A stretch of DNA of 64,000 bases from Pseudomonadota bacterium (GTDB lineage Bacteria; Pseudomonadota; Alphaproteobacteria; Sneathiellales; Sneathiellaceae): contig JANSXH010000005.1 in the NCBI GenBank assembly GCA_024743055.1, positions 173,419 through 237,418 of the forward strand, given 5' to 3'. Under the pieces are notes generated by a model, which saw nothing but the letters and a program-made list of their open reading frames with translations, did not search any database and was not told where the DNA came from. Every line of letters starts with the position of its first letter. Within the stretch, counting starts at the first letter, position 1. Positions 1 to 9,847 of the stretch are shown here, in pieces. Made by a program: the position numbers and the translations under genes.

Positions 1-1
1 C

Positions 2-3000
2 TTTGGAAATACAGCAGCAATCCTATTGACCCTTGCCAGCCCAGCGGAACGACCGGTAGAGATATCCTTGCGCGCTCGGGATATTGAAGATGCCATAGAA
101 ACTGTTCGCGAGAGCGCAGGATCGTCCGATGCCTTGCCACGTCGATCCCTTATTGTGGTGATGCCGCGGGATATCAATCTGGATGCCCCCAGCCGCAATA
201 TGGATTTGCTGAAGAACTATCTTCTACAAAAACGCTTGATCAAAAATGCCAGATCCATGCGAGGCTCTGGTTTTATCGGGATCGATTTTGCGACAGATCA
301 AAGTGACAGCGCTCTGATAAATGAGCTGAATGAGTTCCTACGAACAAAGCTTGGTATGGTCCAGTTTCATGAGGACGCATGGCCCGCTGTCGTCATTGAT
401 AGCCCATCTGAAACAAATGCAAATTTACAGGCCTCCCCTGGTCAAAAATTCAGCTATCGTGAATTGAACGACTTTTCTGATCTGATTACCCGAACCTTGC
501 AGACCATCCCGCTAGTGACTGTTGTACAGAGCTCAGGTGTTGTTGATGAACGGATTTTTCTGGAATATTCCCAGGACCTGCTTGCGTCCTATGGCCTGAC
601 CCCAAGCGACATCAATAACGCTATTGCCGCGCGCAACAGTGATCTGTCGGGTGGAGAATTCCACGCCGGTGGTTCCAATGTGCTGGTTGAGCCGGTTGGG
701 CAGTATACGGATCCGGACCAGATTGGCGGTACAGCTTTTACAGAGTCCGCATCCGGCGCTCCTGTTTATTTACGGGATGTTGGAAATGTCGTCCCCGGCT
801 ATCAGTCTCCGCCGGAATTTCTGAATTACTATAACTGGCGGGATGACGGCGGGAAATGGCATCGCGGCAAGGCAATCTCCCTGGCCATTCAAATGCGCGA
901 AGGCGGACAGATTGGCGAATTTGGCGAAGCTGTAACCCAAGCCATGACTGATGTCAGGCAGCATCTACCGGATGATCTTGTCATTGCGCGGGTATCAAAC
1001 CAGCCGAGCCAGGTTGCTGAGAATATCGATCTATTCATGACAGCCCTGATTGAAGCGGTGGTGCTGGTTGTGATTATTTCGCTTCTCGGGTTCTGGGAAT
1101 GGCGCTCTGCGCTGCTCATGATGTTGGCCATACCCATCACGCTGGCCATGACATTCGGGGTCATCGATCTTCTTGGCATTCAGCTGCAACAGGTCTCCAT
1201 TGCTACTTTGATCATCGCCCTTGGCCTGCTCATTGATGACCCCGTCGTGGCAGGTGACGCCATCAAGCGGGGTATGGCGGCGGGTCAGCCTCGAAGTCTT
1301 GCCTCCTGGTTAGGTCCAACAAAGCTTGCCCATGCCATCATGTTTGCCACCATTACTAATGTGGTCGCCTATATGCCATTCCTTTTGCTGTCAGGGAATA
1401 CGGGGGAATTTCTATATAGTCTCCCGGTCGTCATGGCGACAGCGTTGATATGCTCGCGGCTTGTTTCCATGAGCTTCTTGCCGTTTCTCGGATATTACCT
1501 GCTCCGACCCCGAAAAAAACCGGAGCCGACAATGGAAGAGCGGCGGACCAAAGGCTTTACCGGTTTGTATTTCAAGGTCGGCGGCATTCTGATCAACCAT
1601 CGGAAAAAGGCCCTTCTGATTTCCTTCGCCTTTTTTGCCCTGATCATTCCCCTGAAGGAAACACTGAAAACGTCGTTCTTTCCAGATGATGTGCAGTATC
1701 TGTTTTACGCAGATGTTCAGCTTAGAAATGACGCAACCATTTATGAAACACAAGATGTGGTTCTGAGGGCCGAAAAAATCATACAGGAAGTGGCCAAAAA
1801 GTTTGGTGCAGAACTTGGCCCTGACGGCGGCGGTGACCCTCTGCAGTCAATCGCCAGCTTTATGGGAGGAGGAGCGCCGCGCTTCTGGTTCTCCGTCACC
1901 CCGCAACTTCACCAAAGAAATTATGCCCAATTGGTGATGAGGGTGAACGACAAGGATCTGACAAATAAACTCATCGGTCCTCTTCAAGAAGCCTTAAGTT
2001 CCCAAATCGCCGACGCCGTTATTGACGTTCGGCAGCTGCAAACCAATCCTGTTCCCTATCCGATTGATATCCGCCTCTACGCCAAAACCGCCGTGCAGTC
2101 TGATGGGCCTCAGGACGTTGCAGAGATCGAGGCGTTGCGAAAACTGTCAGCTGAACTTGTCAGCATCTTGAGAAATGCTCCCAATGCGACCCGAGCCCGT
2201 GACGATTGGGGTCGTGAGTCCATCAGGCTTCGTTTGGAAATCGATTCTGACCGCGCGTTTCTCGCCGGGGTCACCAATGAGGAAATCGCCGCCTCCTCTT
2301 CAGGCGGCCTAAACGGCAATCAGGTTACTTCTATGCAGCGAGGGGATAAAAACATCCCAGTGGTCACCATATTGGAACCTTCCGAGCGCGCGGAGATTTC
2401 TGATCTTGAGGACCTATATGTTTTTGCCACAACAAACAGCAACAAGATACCGCTCGGACAAATAGCTACCGTCTCCTATGACTTGCATACAGAGCGGATA
2501 CGTCATTTGGAACATTTCAGAGCGGTGAACGTGCGTGCATTCCCGCTTCATAATGTCCTGCCTTCAGAAGTCATGGCGCTAGTAGATCAGGACCTCAAGG
2601 ATTTCGAGAAACGTCTGCCGCCCGGATTCAAAATGGAGATTTCCGGTGAGCAGGCCAATGCCCAAAATGGCTTCAAGCAATTGACAAAAGTTATGGGAAT
2701 TTCCACGGGCCTTATTTTCGTTGCCCTTGTCTTTCAGTTCAGAAATGCCGTCAAACCTTTGGTGGTTCTGGCAACTGTCCCCTACGGCATCATTGGCGCC
2801 CTGATCGCCTTGGCTGTTACCAACAGTCCCTTCGGCTTTATGGCATTCCTCGGTATCGTGGCCTTGATTGGAGTGATCGTCAGCCATGTCATTGTACTGT
2901 TCGATTTCATAGAAGAAATGCGTGAAAAAGGCGAGCCGCTTGAGCAGGCTTTGCTGGATGCCGGTATTGTCCGATTGCGACCAGTCCTGATCACTGTTGG

Positions 3001-3190
3001 CGCGACAGTTTTTGCTCTGGGCCCCCTCGCAATCCACGGCGGCCCGCTCTGGCAGCCTCTGTGTTTTGCCCAAATTGGGGGCCTGAGTATCGCCACCTTT
3101 ACGACCCTGCTTCTGGTTCCGGTGATTTACTCGATCTTTGTGAAGGATCTGAAAATCATTTCCTGGAAATCTGAAGCTGTTCCAGCATAA
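2..3190 (+). CDS. RND-family efflux pump permease, 5' end outside the window
   Basis: Inner-membrane proton-driven exporter of the resistance-nodulation-division superfamily. The reading frame is open to the window edge, so the true start lies upstream; the TTG at 26 is only the first possible start codon inside the window. The first transmembrane helix is missing. Visible are a periplasmic porter segment, a helix block (nt 1040-1500) with the proton-relay pair Asp-Asp in GLLIDDPVVAGD (nt 1235-1240), a second periplasmic region, and a C-terminal helix block ending at VPVIYSIFVKDL. Roughly the first 125 visible residues hold a stretch (RSLIVVMPRDI to HEDAWPAVVID) that does not look like the standard AcrB porter domain. 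The adaptor is probably upstream. It ends 15 bp before the 3' end of the convergent crotonase gene. Substrate unknown. Confidence 0.9.
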   Translation, partial: FGNTAAILLTLASPAERPVEISLRARDIEDAIETVRESAGSSDALPRRSLIVVMPRDINLDAPSRNMDLLKNYLLQKRLIKNARSMRGSGFIGIDFATDQSDSALINELNEFLRTKLGMVQFHEDAWPAVVIDSPSETNANLQASPGQKFSYRELNDFSDLITRTLQTIPLVTVVQSSGVVDERIFLEYSQDLLASYGLTPSDINNAIAARNSDLSGGEFHAGGSNVLVEPVGQYTDPDQIGGTAFTESASGAPVYLRDVGNVVPGYQSPPEFLNYYNWRDDGGKWHRGKAISLAIQMREGGQIGEFGEAVTQAMTDVRQHLPDDLVIARVSNQPSQVAENIDLFMTALIEAVVLVVIISLLGFWEWRSALLMMLAIPITLAMTFGVIDLLGIQLQQVSIATLIIALGLLIDDPVVAGDAIKRGMAAGQPRSLASWLGPTKLAHAIMFATITNVVAYMPFLLLSGNTGEFLYSLPVVMATALICSRLVSMSFLPFLGYYLLRPRKKPEPTMEERRTKGFTGLYFKVGGILINHRKKALLISFAFFALIIPLKETLKTSFFPDDVQYLFYADVQLRNDATIYETQDVVLRAEKIIQEVAKKFGAELGPDGGGDPLQSIASFMGGGAPRFWFSVTPQLHQRNYAQLVMRVNDKDLTNKLIGPLQEALSSQIADAVIDVRQLQTNPVPYPIDIRLYAKTAVQSDGPQDVAEIEALRKLSAELVSILRNAPNATRARDDWGRESIRLRLEIDSDRAFLAGVTNEEIAASSSGGLNGNQVTSMQRGDKNIPVVTILEPSERAEISDLEDLYVFATTNSNKIPLGQIATVSYDLHTERIRHLEHFRAVNVRAFPLHNVLPSEVMALVDQDLKDFEKRLPPGFKMEISGEQANAQNGFKQLTKVMGISTGLIFVALVFQFRNAVKPLVVLATVPYGIIGALIALAVTNSPFGFMAFLGIVALIGVIVSHVIVLFDFIEEMREKGEPLEQALLDAGIVRLRPVLITVGATVFALGPLAIHGGPLWQPLCFAQIGGLSIATFTTLLLVPVIYSIFVKDLKIISWKSEAVPA

Positions 3191-3205
3191 AAACGCCTGC
3201 TGAGT

Positions 3206-4033
3206 TCACTTCTTGGTCAAGCTGGCTGCAAAATCCGGATCCCGAATATCCCGCTCACCGCGATCCATGCGCCCCATTTCCGAAAGTGCCCTTTCATCAA
3301 CCATAAGATCGCAAAACAAGGTGCGTTCCTGCGCTAATCCATCCTCTGACGAGGATGTTGCCGCCCCTCGAACCAGCTTCTTTATGTGCGCGAAGGCTTT
3401 CGGTGATCTGTTTGCGAGGGCCTTGGCCACATCAAGTGCCTTGGCAACGACATCTCCCTCAACGCAATAAGCGGCCAGACCAATGTCCTTGGCTTCTCTC
3501 GGGCTCATGGTTCGACCAAGAAGTTCAATTTCCAATGCTCTTGATTCCCCAATAAGACGCGGAAGTCTTTGGGTTCCGCCTGCACCTGGAAGAATTCCGA
3601 GATTGATTTCTGGTAAGCCGAGATCATAGGGACCCTCTTTCACAAGGCGAATGTCACACGCCAAGGCCAGTTCAAACCCGCCGCCCATGGCACTGCCATT
3701 GATGGCTGCAATAAAAGCCTTCGGCATGGCTTCCATTCGGCGAAGGCACTGATGCAGTATAGGTTCAGGCACCGGACGGGAAATGTCAAAGCTCATGGAT
3801 TTTTCAGCCATCGCCTTACTACGTTGATAGAGGACTGAGACATCATAATGGCGGATAAAAACGTCCTCTATTCCACCTGTGAAAACCACGGCCCGAATGT
3901 CATCGTCCATTTCAACTTCATCTATAAAAGCTTTCAGCTCCTTTTCAGTTTCCCCATCCATATAGCCAAGCGGTGGATTACAGAATCGAACTAGAGCTAT
4001 GTTATCAATCTTCTCGATAGCGAGTTGGGTCAT
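3206..4033 (-). CDS. enoyl-CoA hydratase/isomerase (crotonase) family protein
   Basis: 275 residues, normal length for a crotonase. The oxyanion-hole segment INGSAMGGGFELALACDIR (111-129) and the second signature LPEINLGILPGAGGTQRL (140-157) are complete. They keep both glutamates that act as acid and base in classical hydratases (E121 and E142 here), so real hydration of a 2-enoyl-CoA is plausible. It is the last gene of a four-gene minus-strand operon and overlaps the EthD gene upstream by ATGA (4030-4033), which implies translational coupling. The MDR reductase in the same operon may act on a related acyl-CoA. The substrate cannot be read from the sequence. Confidence 0.9.
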   Translation of the reverse strand: MTQLAIEKIDNIALVRFCNPPLGYMDGETEKELKAFIDEVEMDDDIRAVVFTGGIEDVFIRHYDVSVLYQRSKAMAEKSMSFDISRPVPEPILHQCLRRMEAMPKAFIAAINGSAMGGGFELALACDIRLVKEGPYDLGLPEINLGILPGAGGTQRLPRLIGESRALEIELLGRTMSPREAKDIGLAAYCVEGDVVAKALDVAKALANRSPKAFAHIKKLVRGAATSSSEDGLAQERTLFCDLMVDERALSEMGRMDRGERDIRDPDFAASLTKK

Positions 4034-4422
4034 GCTTTGGCATCCTCATTGACAATTTGATGGACAACGTTCAGCCAGACAGGCGAATTTTCAAGATCGA
4101 TGAATTTTTTCTCATCTTCAAGCAGGATGCGCCCTGCCTTCTTTCCTGCATCGGACGACATGGCAGCTTCAAGTTCAGCCATGTTTCGCCACCACATTTC
4201 CGCAACCCCATCATAGGGTTCTGGCCCGCCGCGAACTGTCGCCAAGGCCTCACCCAGAGCTGTATTCTGCCGATGTAGCTGGGTATATTTCCAGGTGTTC
4301 AATACATCTTTAAAAGATTGCACGAGCGGGCCGTGACTGTTGAGCCAATAATCGTAAAACTCCTCAGAGCTAAGATCCTGTCGTTTTCGCACACAGAAAG
4401 TCAATTTAACTGGATCAGCCAT
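4030..4422 (-). CDS. EthD-domain (dimeric alpha/beta barrel) protein
   Basis: 130 residues. The start KLTFCVRKRQDLSSEEFYDYW, followed by NSHGPLVQS, is the usual opening of EthD-type ferredoxin-fold proteins: a first beta strand, then a helix with the W..HGP motif. EthD proteins are small accessory or catalytic proteins found with monooxygenases and other degradative enzymes, and most have no defined reaction. A Shine-Dalgarno AAGGA stands about 6 bp before the ATG at 4422. It lies between the MDR reductase (14 bp upstream) and the crotonase (4 bp overlap), so it belongs to the same TetR-led operon. Confidence 0.8.
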   Translation of the reverse strand: MADPVKLTFCVRKRQDLSSEEFYDYWLNSHGPLVQSFKDVLNTWKYTQLHRQNTALGEALATVRGGPEPYDGVAEMWWRNMAELEAAMSSDAGKKAGRILLEDEKKFIDLENSPVWLNVVHQIVNEDAKA

Positions 4423-4436
4423 AGCAGGTCCTTTCG

Positions 4437-5441
4437 TTAGTTCTTATTAGTTTTCAGCAGGATTTTGCCGCTGCGCCCTCCCTTTGCCGCATGGGCGACG
4501 GCGGTTTTTATCTCATCCAGCGGATATACAGCCTCAACTGCACCGGAAATCTCACCATTCTGAACCATTGGTATCAACCGGCCATACATATCTGCAATAT
4601 CAGGAGGTGTCGCTGTTTTGAACCAGTCAGCTAGCCAGAAACCCCGAAGTTCGATAGCCCGAAACACAAGATGAAAAGGATCTACTTCACAAGGCTTACC
4701 GCTCAATAGGCCATAATTATAGATTTTTCCACCATCGGCCAGACAAGCGGCCAATTGATTACTGGCATAGCCGCCAATGGCATCCATTGCCAGCTTTGGC
4801 CTGTTTCCATCACAGGCTGCGTCGAGCTTGCGAACCATGTCTTGAGTATGGGTCTGCGCATCAGCGATCAGGACGCAGTCCGCACCATCTGATTTAAGCA
4901 TATCAACAAGGTTCTTCCGGCGAACAATGGCCGCAACATTCAACTTCTTTTGCTTGGCAATTTTTATGACAAATCGTCCAACTGCCGAGTTGCTCGCGTT
5001 CTGGATGACCCAATCCCCTTCTTCCAGATCAACCAAAGAAGACAGCATGACCTCGGCGGTTGCCGGGTTGGCTTTGATCATTGCGGCTTGCTGCAGATCG
5101 ATGCCCTTGGGCAGTTTGATGGCCATGGTTTCCCGGCATCGAATTTTTTCTCGCCAGCTGCCACCGCCGAGAGGCAATACAATATCTCCGATTTTGAGGT
5201 TCCTGACATCCGGTCCAACCTCTGTAACCTTTCCAACACCTTCTGCACCAGGCGTATTGGGCAGTTTTGGCCGAATGCCATAATTCCCTTCTATGGTCAG
5301 TAAGTCTGCGGGATTAATGGACATGACCAGCATGTCAACGATGACCTGATCGCCTTCAGGCTTCTCAAAGTCAGGAGCGGATCCCAATTGAATAGCCTCT
5401 GCAGCAGGCCCAAATTCATAAAATTCGGCGATTTTGAACAT
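4437..5441 (-). CDS. zinc-free MDR reductase (quinone/2-enoyl thioester reductase type)
   Basis: 334 residues from the ATG at 5441, chosen because AGGA precedes it and the family N-terminus (MFKIAEFYEFG) begins there; a longer in-frame extension would run into the TetR gene. Medium-chain dehydrogenase/reductase fold: GroES-like N-terminal half (PNTPGAEGVGKVTEVG) and Rossmann half with QNASNSAVGRFVIKIAK, the pattern of MECR-like enoyl thioester reductases and quinone reductases, which bind NADPH. The cysteine and histidine ligands of zinc alcohol dehydrogenases are absent. It starts 2 bp after the TetR stop, so the regulator and enzyme are co-transcribed. Likely job: NADPH-dependent reduction of an enoyl-CoA or quinone-like compound. 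Confidence 0.85.
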   Translation of the reverse strand: MFKIAEFYEFGPAAEAIQLGSAPDFEKPEGDQVIVDMLVMSINPADLLTIEGNYGIRPKLPNTPGAEGVGKVTEVGPDVRNLKIGDIVLPLGGGSWREKIRCRETMAIKLPKGIDLQQAAMIKANPATAEVMLSSLVDLEEGDWVIQNASNSAVGRFVIKIAKQKKLNVAAIVRRKNLVDMLKSDGADCVLIADAQTHTQDMVRKLDAACDGNRPKLAMDAIGGYASNQLAACLADGGKIYNYGLLSGKPCEVDPFHLVFRAIELRGFWLADWFKTATPPDIADMYGRLIPMVQNGEISGAVEAVYPLDEIKTAVAHAAKGGRSGKILLKTNKN

Positions 5442-5442
5442 G

Positions 5443-6042
5443 TTATTTTTCCTGTTGTTCATCCAGCTTGATGCGAAATAGCCGAACGATATTGTGAGCA
5501 ATTTCCTCCGGTCTGTCCTGACCGGGTCGATACCATTGCACCGTTGCGTTAAGTGCGCCAAATAACGCAAACCGCAAATATTTTTGGTCTCTTGTTGTTG
5601 TATTGGGTAGGTCGTCGATCAAATTAATGAACAGTTTTTCATAGTTGTCCCGATGTACAATGAGCCGCCCGTCGATCTCACGATCTCCATTGGGGATTGT
5701 TTTGGCAACGACGATGGAGAAGTAGTCAGTTTCCAGAAGAGTTGTCAGATGAGCTGTCGACGCCGCCTCTAATCTATCCCAAGGGGAGAGATCACTTCGG
5801 ATACTTTCGGTGACAGCGTCACGAATCCGTCGAACCCCTTCCACATAGACTTCCTCGAACAAGTCCTCCTTTGATCTGAAAAAATGATAGAAGGAGCTTG
5901 GTTGGACTTTGGCTGCACGTGCAATATCGCGAATAGAGGCGCCATCGAATCCTTGCCTGGCAAACAACTCGGCCGCTGTTGTCAGGAGTTCCAATGGTCG
6001 ATTTTCGAGCTTGGGCCGTCCGACCGTTCTTACTATCGACAC
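5443..6042 (-). CDS. TetR/AcrR-family transcriptional regulator
   Basis: 199 residues. The N-terminal helix-turn-helix is clear: ASIRDIARAAKVQPSSFYHF (35-54) followed by RSKEDLFEEV. The ligand-binding C-terminal half is variable, as in all TetR proteins. It is the first gene of the operon with the MDR reductase, EthD protein and crotonase, so it probably represses its own operon and is released by a pathway metabolite, perhaps an acyl-CoA. The 213 bp between it and the divergent pgi gene hold a possible operator (6070-6081). Confidence 0.9.
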   Translation of the reverse strand: MSIVRTVGRPKLENRPLELLTTAAELFARQGFDGASIRDIARAAKVQPSSFYHFFRSKEDLFEEVYVEGVRRIRDAVTESIRSDLSPWDRLEAASTAHLTTLLETDYFSIVVAKTIPNGDREIDGRLIVHRDNYEKLFINLIDDLPNTTTRDQKYLRFALFGALNATVQWYRPGQDRPEEIAHNIVRLFRIKLDEQQEK

Positions 6043-6069
6043 CCCGGATGTCCTTCAAATTAATTTATG

Positions 6070-6081
6070 GAACGAATGTTC
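6070..6081. promoter_or_regulatory. possible TetR operator (GAAC-N4-GTTC)
   Basis: A short inverted repeat, GAAC-GAAT-GTTC, sits 28 bp upstream of the TetR start codon in the intergenic region shared with pgi. Position and symmetry fit an autoregulatory TetR operator, but the arms are only 4 bp, so chance is not excluded. Confidence 0.3.
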
Positions 6082-6255
6082 AATATATCCCTTGTGAGAA
6101 ATTAGGCAATCCTCTTGTTTGTTGTATTTTTGCTCGGCCTCAGGCTCAATGATATTTCATCTTTTGCAATTCATTAACAGTATCTGGGATATTTTCCCAG
6201 TCCATGTATTATTGGCGCAATTCATTGCAGTGGAACAGGGTTCAGGAGAGAATGA

Positions 6256-7884
6256 ATGACAGGTGACTTATGGTCCAGACTAAATGACCATCATCGGGCA
6301 ATCGAGAAAGTGTCTCTTGTTGAACTGTTCAATCAAGATCCAGCACGCTTTGAAAATTTCAGCGCCTCACTTGAAGGTATGCTTTTCGACTATTCCAAAA
6401 CCAGCATCGACGACAAAGCGCTGACATTATTGCTGGAACTTGCTCAAACGAAAAGGCTGGAGGAGAAGCGCGATGCGATGTTTTCGGGCTCCATAATAAA
6501 CCGTACAGAAGGAAGAGCGGTTCTACACACCGCTCTTAGAAATCTCTCGGACGATCCGGTGCTTGTTGAAAACGAAAATGTCATGCAAGGAATTCGTGAC
6601 ACCCTGCAACGTATGCGTGCCTTTGCAATGGGTATTCGAACCAGTGCCATTGCGGCCGCAGATGGCGGTCCCTTTACAGATGTGGTCAATATCGGCATTG
6701 GCGGATCTGACCTTGGTCCGGCCATGGCGACCCTAGCTCTTGCGCCTTGTCATGATGGCCCTAGATGTCATTTTGTCTCAAATGTGGATGGCGCCCAGAT
6801 CTCTGACCTGCTGACCACTTTGGATCCAAACCGGACCCTGTTTATCGTTGCCTCAAAAACCTTTACGACAATCGAGACCATGACCAATGCGACTACGGCA
6901 AAAGACTGGATCACCAAGGCCTTGGGCCCTGACGGTTCAGCCCATTTCGCCGCTGTGTCGACATCTTTGGAAAAGACAGCCGCCTTTGATATTGATCCGG
7001 ACTTTGTTTTTGGATTTGGAGACTGGATTGGGGGAAGATATTCCGTCTGGGGGCCAATCGGCCTCTCCCTTATGATCGCTATTGGCCCCGATGACTTTGA
7101 GGCTTTCTTGCGCGGTGGATATGAGATGGACAGTCATTTCAGATCCGCCCCTCTTAACGTCAACCTTCCAGTGATTATGGGGCTTGTAGGCATCTGGCAT
7201 CACTCCATCTGTGGCTATGCTAGCCGGGCCATCTTGCCCTATGATCAACGTCTCGCCCGCCTGCCTGCCTATCTCCAACAATTGGATATGGAAAGTAATG
7301 GCAAACAGGTCGCTATGGATGGCTCAACCATCAACGGGAATACCGGGCCAATCGTCTGGGGAGAACCCGGCACAAATGGACAGCACGCCTTTTATCAGCT
7401 GATCCATCAAGGCAGCCGCGTCGTTCCTTGCGAATTTCTAGTCGCAGCTAAATCCCACGAACCCGGACTTGCCGAGCATCACGACTTGCTACTGGCAAAC
7501 TGTTTGGCTCAATCTGAGGCGCTGATGAAAGGGCGTAGTTTTGCTGAAGCGAAACAGATCTTGCAATCAAAGGGACAGACAAACGATATCGAAATGCAGG
7601 CTGCCCATCGTGTCTTCAGTGGCAACCGACCATCCACGACTTTAGTATACGAAAAGCTTACACCTCAGACACTCGGTCGCATAATCGCGTTGTATGAGCA
7701 TAGAGTTTTCGTCGAGGGGATTATTTGGGGTTTGAACAGCTTTGACCAATGGGGCGTAGAACTTGGAAAGGAACTTGCAACAGCGATACTCCCTCTCATC
7801 AAGAGTGGTGCTGGATTTGACGATAAAGATGGATCTACCCGAGGTTTGTTGCAGAAAATCACTGATCTGAAAAAGCAGTCCTGA
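6256..7884 (+). CDS. pgi: glucose-6-phosphate isomerase
   Basis: 542 residues, usual length for the long bacterial form. Interconverts glucose 6-phosphate and fructose 6-phosphate in the cytoplasm. Family signatures are evident: [16 protein letters not shown] (sugar-phosphate binding), the phosphate-loop segment [17 protein letters not shown], the second signature [18 protein letters not shown], the catalytic-Glu segment [11 protein letters not shown], and the C-terminal [33 protein letters not shown] lies 6 bp before the ATG. It stands alone, divergent from the TetR operon. Its stop is 2 bp from the convergent ABC-transporter gene, leaving no room for a separate terminator. Confidence 0.97.
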   Translation: MTGDLWSRLNDHHRAIEKVSLVELFNQDPARFENFSASLEGMLFDYSKTSIDDKALTLLLELAQTKRLEEKRDAMFSGSIINRTEGRAVLHTALRNLSDDPVLVENENVMQGIRDTLQRMRAFAMGIRTSAIAAADGGPFTDVVNIGIGGSDLGPAMATLALAPCHDGPRCHFVSNVDGAQISDLLTTLDPNRTLFIVASKTFTTIETMTNATTAKDWITKALGPDGSAHFAAVSTSLEKTAAFDIDPDFVFGFGDWIGGRYSVWGPIGLSLMIAIGPDDFEAFLRGGYEMDSHFRSAPLNVNLPVIMGLVGIWHHSICGYASRAILPYDQRLARLPAYLQQLDMESNGKQVAMDGSTINGNTGPIVWGEPGTNGQHAFYQLIHQGSRVVPCEFLVAAKSHEPGLAEHHDLLLANCLAQSEALMKGRSFAEAKQILQSKGQTNDIEMQAAHRVFSGNRPSTTLVYEKLTPQTLGRIIALYEHRVFVEGIIWGLNSFDQWGVELGKELATAILPLIKSGAGFDDKDGSTRGLLQKITDLKKQS

Positions 7885-7886
7885 TT

Positions 7887-8858
7887 TTATTCATCCAGCA
7901 AATGACAAGATGCCATATGACCGTCACCACGGTCCTTTAGTTCTGGCGGAACAGAGTGACATTTATCAATCGCTACAGGACATCTGCCTGCAAATCGGCA
8001 ACCCTGTGGTAAATTGACGGGGCTTGGTGGATCGCCTTTCAGCCGCACCCGCTCCTCACTGCCATCTCGCGCGCGGGCCTTGGGGACGGCCGACAGCAGC
8101 GCCTTGGTATAGGGATGTTGTGGATTTTTGAACAGTGAAATCCTGTCCGCTTGTTCCACGATCTGTCCTAGATACATGACCGCAACATGATCACATAAAT
8201 GCTGCACAACTCCGAGATCATGGCTGATAAATAAATAGGTGAGCCCAAGATCCTCTTGCAGTTTGCGCATGAGGTTGAGGATCTGCGCCTGAACCGCCAC
8301 ATCAAGGGCAGAGACTGGCTCGTCACAGACAATCAAATCAGGTTTCGTCGACAATGCACGTGCGAGTCCCACACGCTGACGCTGCCCCCCCGAAAACTGA
8401 TGAGGGAACAGTTTTGTCAATTCCGGCCTCAGGCCCACCTGGACAAACAGATCCCGTACCATCTGATCTCGGTCTTTCTCTTCGCCGATATCCATAAGGT
8501 CAAGGGGCTCACGGACAATCTCACCAACCCTTTGACGGGGGTCCAAGGATGAATAAGGATCTTGGAAAATCATCTGAAAGCGTTTGCGGGAATGTCTTAA
8601 CTCATCTCCTTCAAGAGCACTGATTTCGAGATCGTCCAACTGGACCTTTCCCGCTGTAATCGGGACGAGGCGCAGTACCGCGAGCGCCGTTGTAGTCTTG
8701 CCGGAGCCACTCTCACCGACGATCCCAAGTGTTTTTCCTTTGGGTACTGTAAAGCTGACCCCATCTACCGCATGGACAACCATCGCCTTCTTGAACAGCT
8801 TCTTGCCGCCAAAATGAACTTTGAGATCCTGGACCTCGAGAAGGGTTTCGTCACTCAT
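7887..8858 (-). CDS. oligopeptide/dipeptide ABC importer ATPase (DppF/OppF type)
   Basis: 323 residues. Walker A GESGSGKTTTALAVL, signature FSGGQRQRVGLARALS and Walker B LIVCDEPVSALD are all intact. The C-terminal extension with CRFAGRCPVAIDKC is the cysteine-containing oligopeptide-transporter domain found only in Opp/Dpp-type ATPases. It powers import together with the other ATPase (ATGA overlap at 8855-8858) and two permeases. Last gene of the six-gene minus-strand unit headed by a LysR regulator. Confidence 0.95.
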   Translation of the reverse strand: MSDETLLEVQDLKVHFGGKKLFKKAMVVHAVDGVSFTVPKGKTLGIVGESGSGKTTTALAVLRLVPITAGKVQLDDLEISALEGDELRHSRKRFQMIFQDPYSSLDPRQRVGEIVREPLDLMDIGEEKDRDQMVRDLFVQVGLRPELTKLFPHQFSGGQRQRVGLARALSTKPDLIVCDEPVSALDVAVQAQILNLMRKLQEDLGLTYLFISHDLGVVQHLCDHVAVMYLGQIVEQADRISLFKNPQHPYTKALLSAVPKARARDGSEERVRLKGDPPSPVNLPQGCRFAGRCPVAIDKCHSVPPELKDRGDGHMASCHLLDE

Positions 8859-9847
8859 ACTGCCACCACATATTCGACGTTGTGACAGGCAACCGCATGC
8901 CCCTCCGATATAGGTTCAATATCTGGCCTACGTTCCTCACACACCGGAGTCTTGTATGGACATCTGTCCGCAAAGGCACATCCTTTGCCAAGTTCTGTCA
9001 GGGATGGGACAACGCCCTTGATTTCACTAAGATAAGGTCGAACTTCCGTTGGATCTGTTTCCAGATGCGGCACGCAAGCGATAAGACCCCGTGTATATGG
9101 ATGATGAGGATTTTCCAGAATATCCTTGGTCAAGCCCGACTCGATGATATGACCCGCATACATAACGGCAACCCTATCCGCCAATTCTGCTATGGCTCCC
9201 ATATCATGAGTGATCATTATGATGGCCGTTCCGGTTTCCCGCTGCAGATCCTTAAGCAGGTCGAAAATCTGCGCCTGCACGGTCACATCAAGAGCAGTCG
9301 TTGGCTCATCAGCTATTAGCACTCTCGGATGACAGGAGAGAGCCATGGCAATCATCACCCGCTGACGCATGCCGCCTGAAAGTTCGTGGGGATACGCCTT
9401 TGCTCGAAGGGCCGGTTCTGGAATGCCTACTTTTGTCAGCATTTCCACCGCTCGTTCCCAGGCATCAGTTTTGCTAATGTCCTCGTGCAATAGGACGCAT
9501 TCAGCGATTTGATCGCCAACCCGAAAAACCGGGTTGAGGGAGGTCATTGGCTCCTGGAAAATCATCGAGATAATACCGCCACGCACCTGGCGCATACGGG
9601 CATTACTAGCCTGCAAAAGATCTTCCTCTTCTAACAGGATTGATCCTTCTGAAACCTTACCCGGCGGGCTAGGTACCAATCCCATCACAGAGAGAGCGGT
9701 CATGCTTTTTCCGCAACCGGATTCCCCTACAATCCCAAGGATTTCACCGCTTTTAAGCTCCAGGGAAATCTGATTGAGAACTCGCGCATTCCCTGCCCGC
9801 GTCTTGAAATCGACAACCAGATCCTTGATGGTCAGAAGGCTCGTCAT
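8855..9847 (-). CDS. oligopeptide/dipeptide ABC importer ATPase (DppD/OppD type)
   Basis: 330 residues. Walker A GESGCGKSMTALSVMG, signature LSGGMRQRVMIAMAL, Walker B VLIADEPTTALD and the switch histidine in MITHDMG are present. The C-terminal CAFADRCPYKTPVCEERRP is the oligopeptide-transporter extension. Partner of the DppF-type ATPase downstream; the start overlaps the permease stop by one base (TGATG). Paired unlike ATPases are typical for Dpp/Opp/Nik-type importers, so the substrate could be a peptide or another small polar or amide compound. Confidence 0.95.
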   Translation of the reverse strand: MTSLLTIKDLVVDFKTRAGNARVLNQISLELKSGEILGIVGESGCGKSMTALSVMGLVPSPPGKVSEGSILLEEEDLLQASNARMRQVRGGIISMIFQEPMTSLNPVFRVGDQIAECVLLHEDISKTDAWERAVEMLTKVGIPEPALRAKAYPHELSGGMRQRVMIAMALSCHPRVLIADEPTTALDVTVQAQIFDLLKDLQRETGTAIIMITHDMGAIAELADRVAVMYAGHIIESGLTKDILENPHHPYTRGLIACVPHLETDPTEVRPYLSEIKGVVPSLTELGKGCAFADRCPYKTPVCEERRPDIEPISEGHAVACHNVEYVVAV

